From assembly GCA_947054185.1 (NCBI GenBank), contig CAMRVW010000051.1, positions 1 through 12,909 of the forward strand: a stretch of DNA of 12,909 nucleotides, given 5' to 3'. Position numbers and translations under genes: made by a program. Positions 12,654 through 12,909 of the stretch are shown piece after piece. The DNA comes from an uncultured Rikenellaceae bacterium (GTDB lineage Bacteria; Bacteroidota; Bacteroidia; Bacteroidales; Rikenellaceae). The notes beneath the pieces were generated by a model. It saw nothing but the letters and a program-made list of their open reading frames with translations. It did no database searches and was not told where the DNA came from. Each line of letters starts with the position of its first letter. The first letter of the stretch is position 1.

Positions 12654-12909
12654 CAACGCGGAAAACATAAACGGAAGCACTGCGGCAAAACACTAACGCA
12701 AAGTGGAGCGCCCGAAACCGAAACATGCACGGGCATCAATGTTGCCTGGAACAGCACAGGGTCGTCGGCTGCGGGTGCCACCCCGAGCGGCTCTTGGAAC
12801 ACGTCCACATATCCGTCCAATTGGAACAGCCATCCATGCCCCGAGGGTTACCGCCTGCCGACCAAAGCCGAGTTTGAGACTCTCATAAACAGCAGTACCG
12901 TCAGTCGTG
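12654..12909 (+). pseudogene. FISUMP-domain gene, N-terminal half, no start codon; runs off window
   Basis: From about 12738 the frame encodes the beginning of a FISUMP domain: NVAWNSTGSSAAGATPSG, a tryptophan-rich WNTSTYPSNWNS segment, then the hallmark CPEGYRLPTKAEFETLIN. The frame is open back to the TAG at 12651-12653 but contains no ATG, GTG or TTG before the domain. No signal peptide is present. Two ATG codons nearby (12610 and 12626) are in other frames and stop by 12695. The stretch between 12590 and 12700 resembles the leader of the left cassette, for example CATGACC and GCGGCAAAA. So this is likely a 5'-damaged FISUMP gene or a cassette lacking its own start. The part right of the window could restore or further break the domain. 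Confidence 0.6.

Overview
The window is chromosomal DNA from a gut-type member of the Bacteroidales. The evidence is the protein families (Nfn pair, type B L31, DUF1573, FISUMP-domain sequences), promoters of the Bacteroidetes form TTTG-N19/20-TAnnTTTG, a tRNA without an encoded CCA, no Shine-Dalgarno pattern and heavy use of ATA for Ile in GC-rich genes. The family cannot be fixed from sequence alone; Muribaculaceae or a relative is my guess.

Layout. 1-323 is GC-rich, with a diverged dispersed repeat and no convincing gene. 324-614 (minus) is the C-terminal half of a FISUMP-domain gene without its start. 696-893 (minus) holds a ~150-bp repeat with a 15-bp perfect inverted dyad and a short ACTGCC-core array. 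974-9641 is a minus-strand block. In transcription order it holds a beta-lactamase-fold serine hydrolase, a small hypothetical protein, a 561-nt repeat-rich gap, an ABC-3 metal permease, tRNA-Leu(TAG), mnmA, a DUF1573 protein, the two Nfn subunits and ribosomal protein L31 type B. From 9832 the plus strand carries gpsA and pgi. 12375-12590 is a second, inverted copy of the array plus repeat, again followed by a start-less FISUMP fragment, here the N-terminal half, which runs off the window.

How the genes work together. The core is housekeeping: translation (L31, tRNA-Leu, MnmA tRNA thiolation), redox balance (NfnAB links NADH, NADPH and ferredoxin), sugar-phosphate isomerisation (Pgi) and phospholipid precursor synthesis (GpsA). 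The secreted proteins (DUF1573, serine hydrolase) and the permease act at the envelope.

The most unusual content is the pair of outward-facing cassettes at the window edges. Each is ACTGCC array, GC-rich hairpins, dyad, diverged leader, broken FISUMP domain. The two repeat cores are about 95% identical and the dyad segment is identical, while the FISUMP parts are damaged. This may be a dispersed FISUMP-associated repeat or silent-cassette family. Mobility or recombination function is inference.
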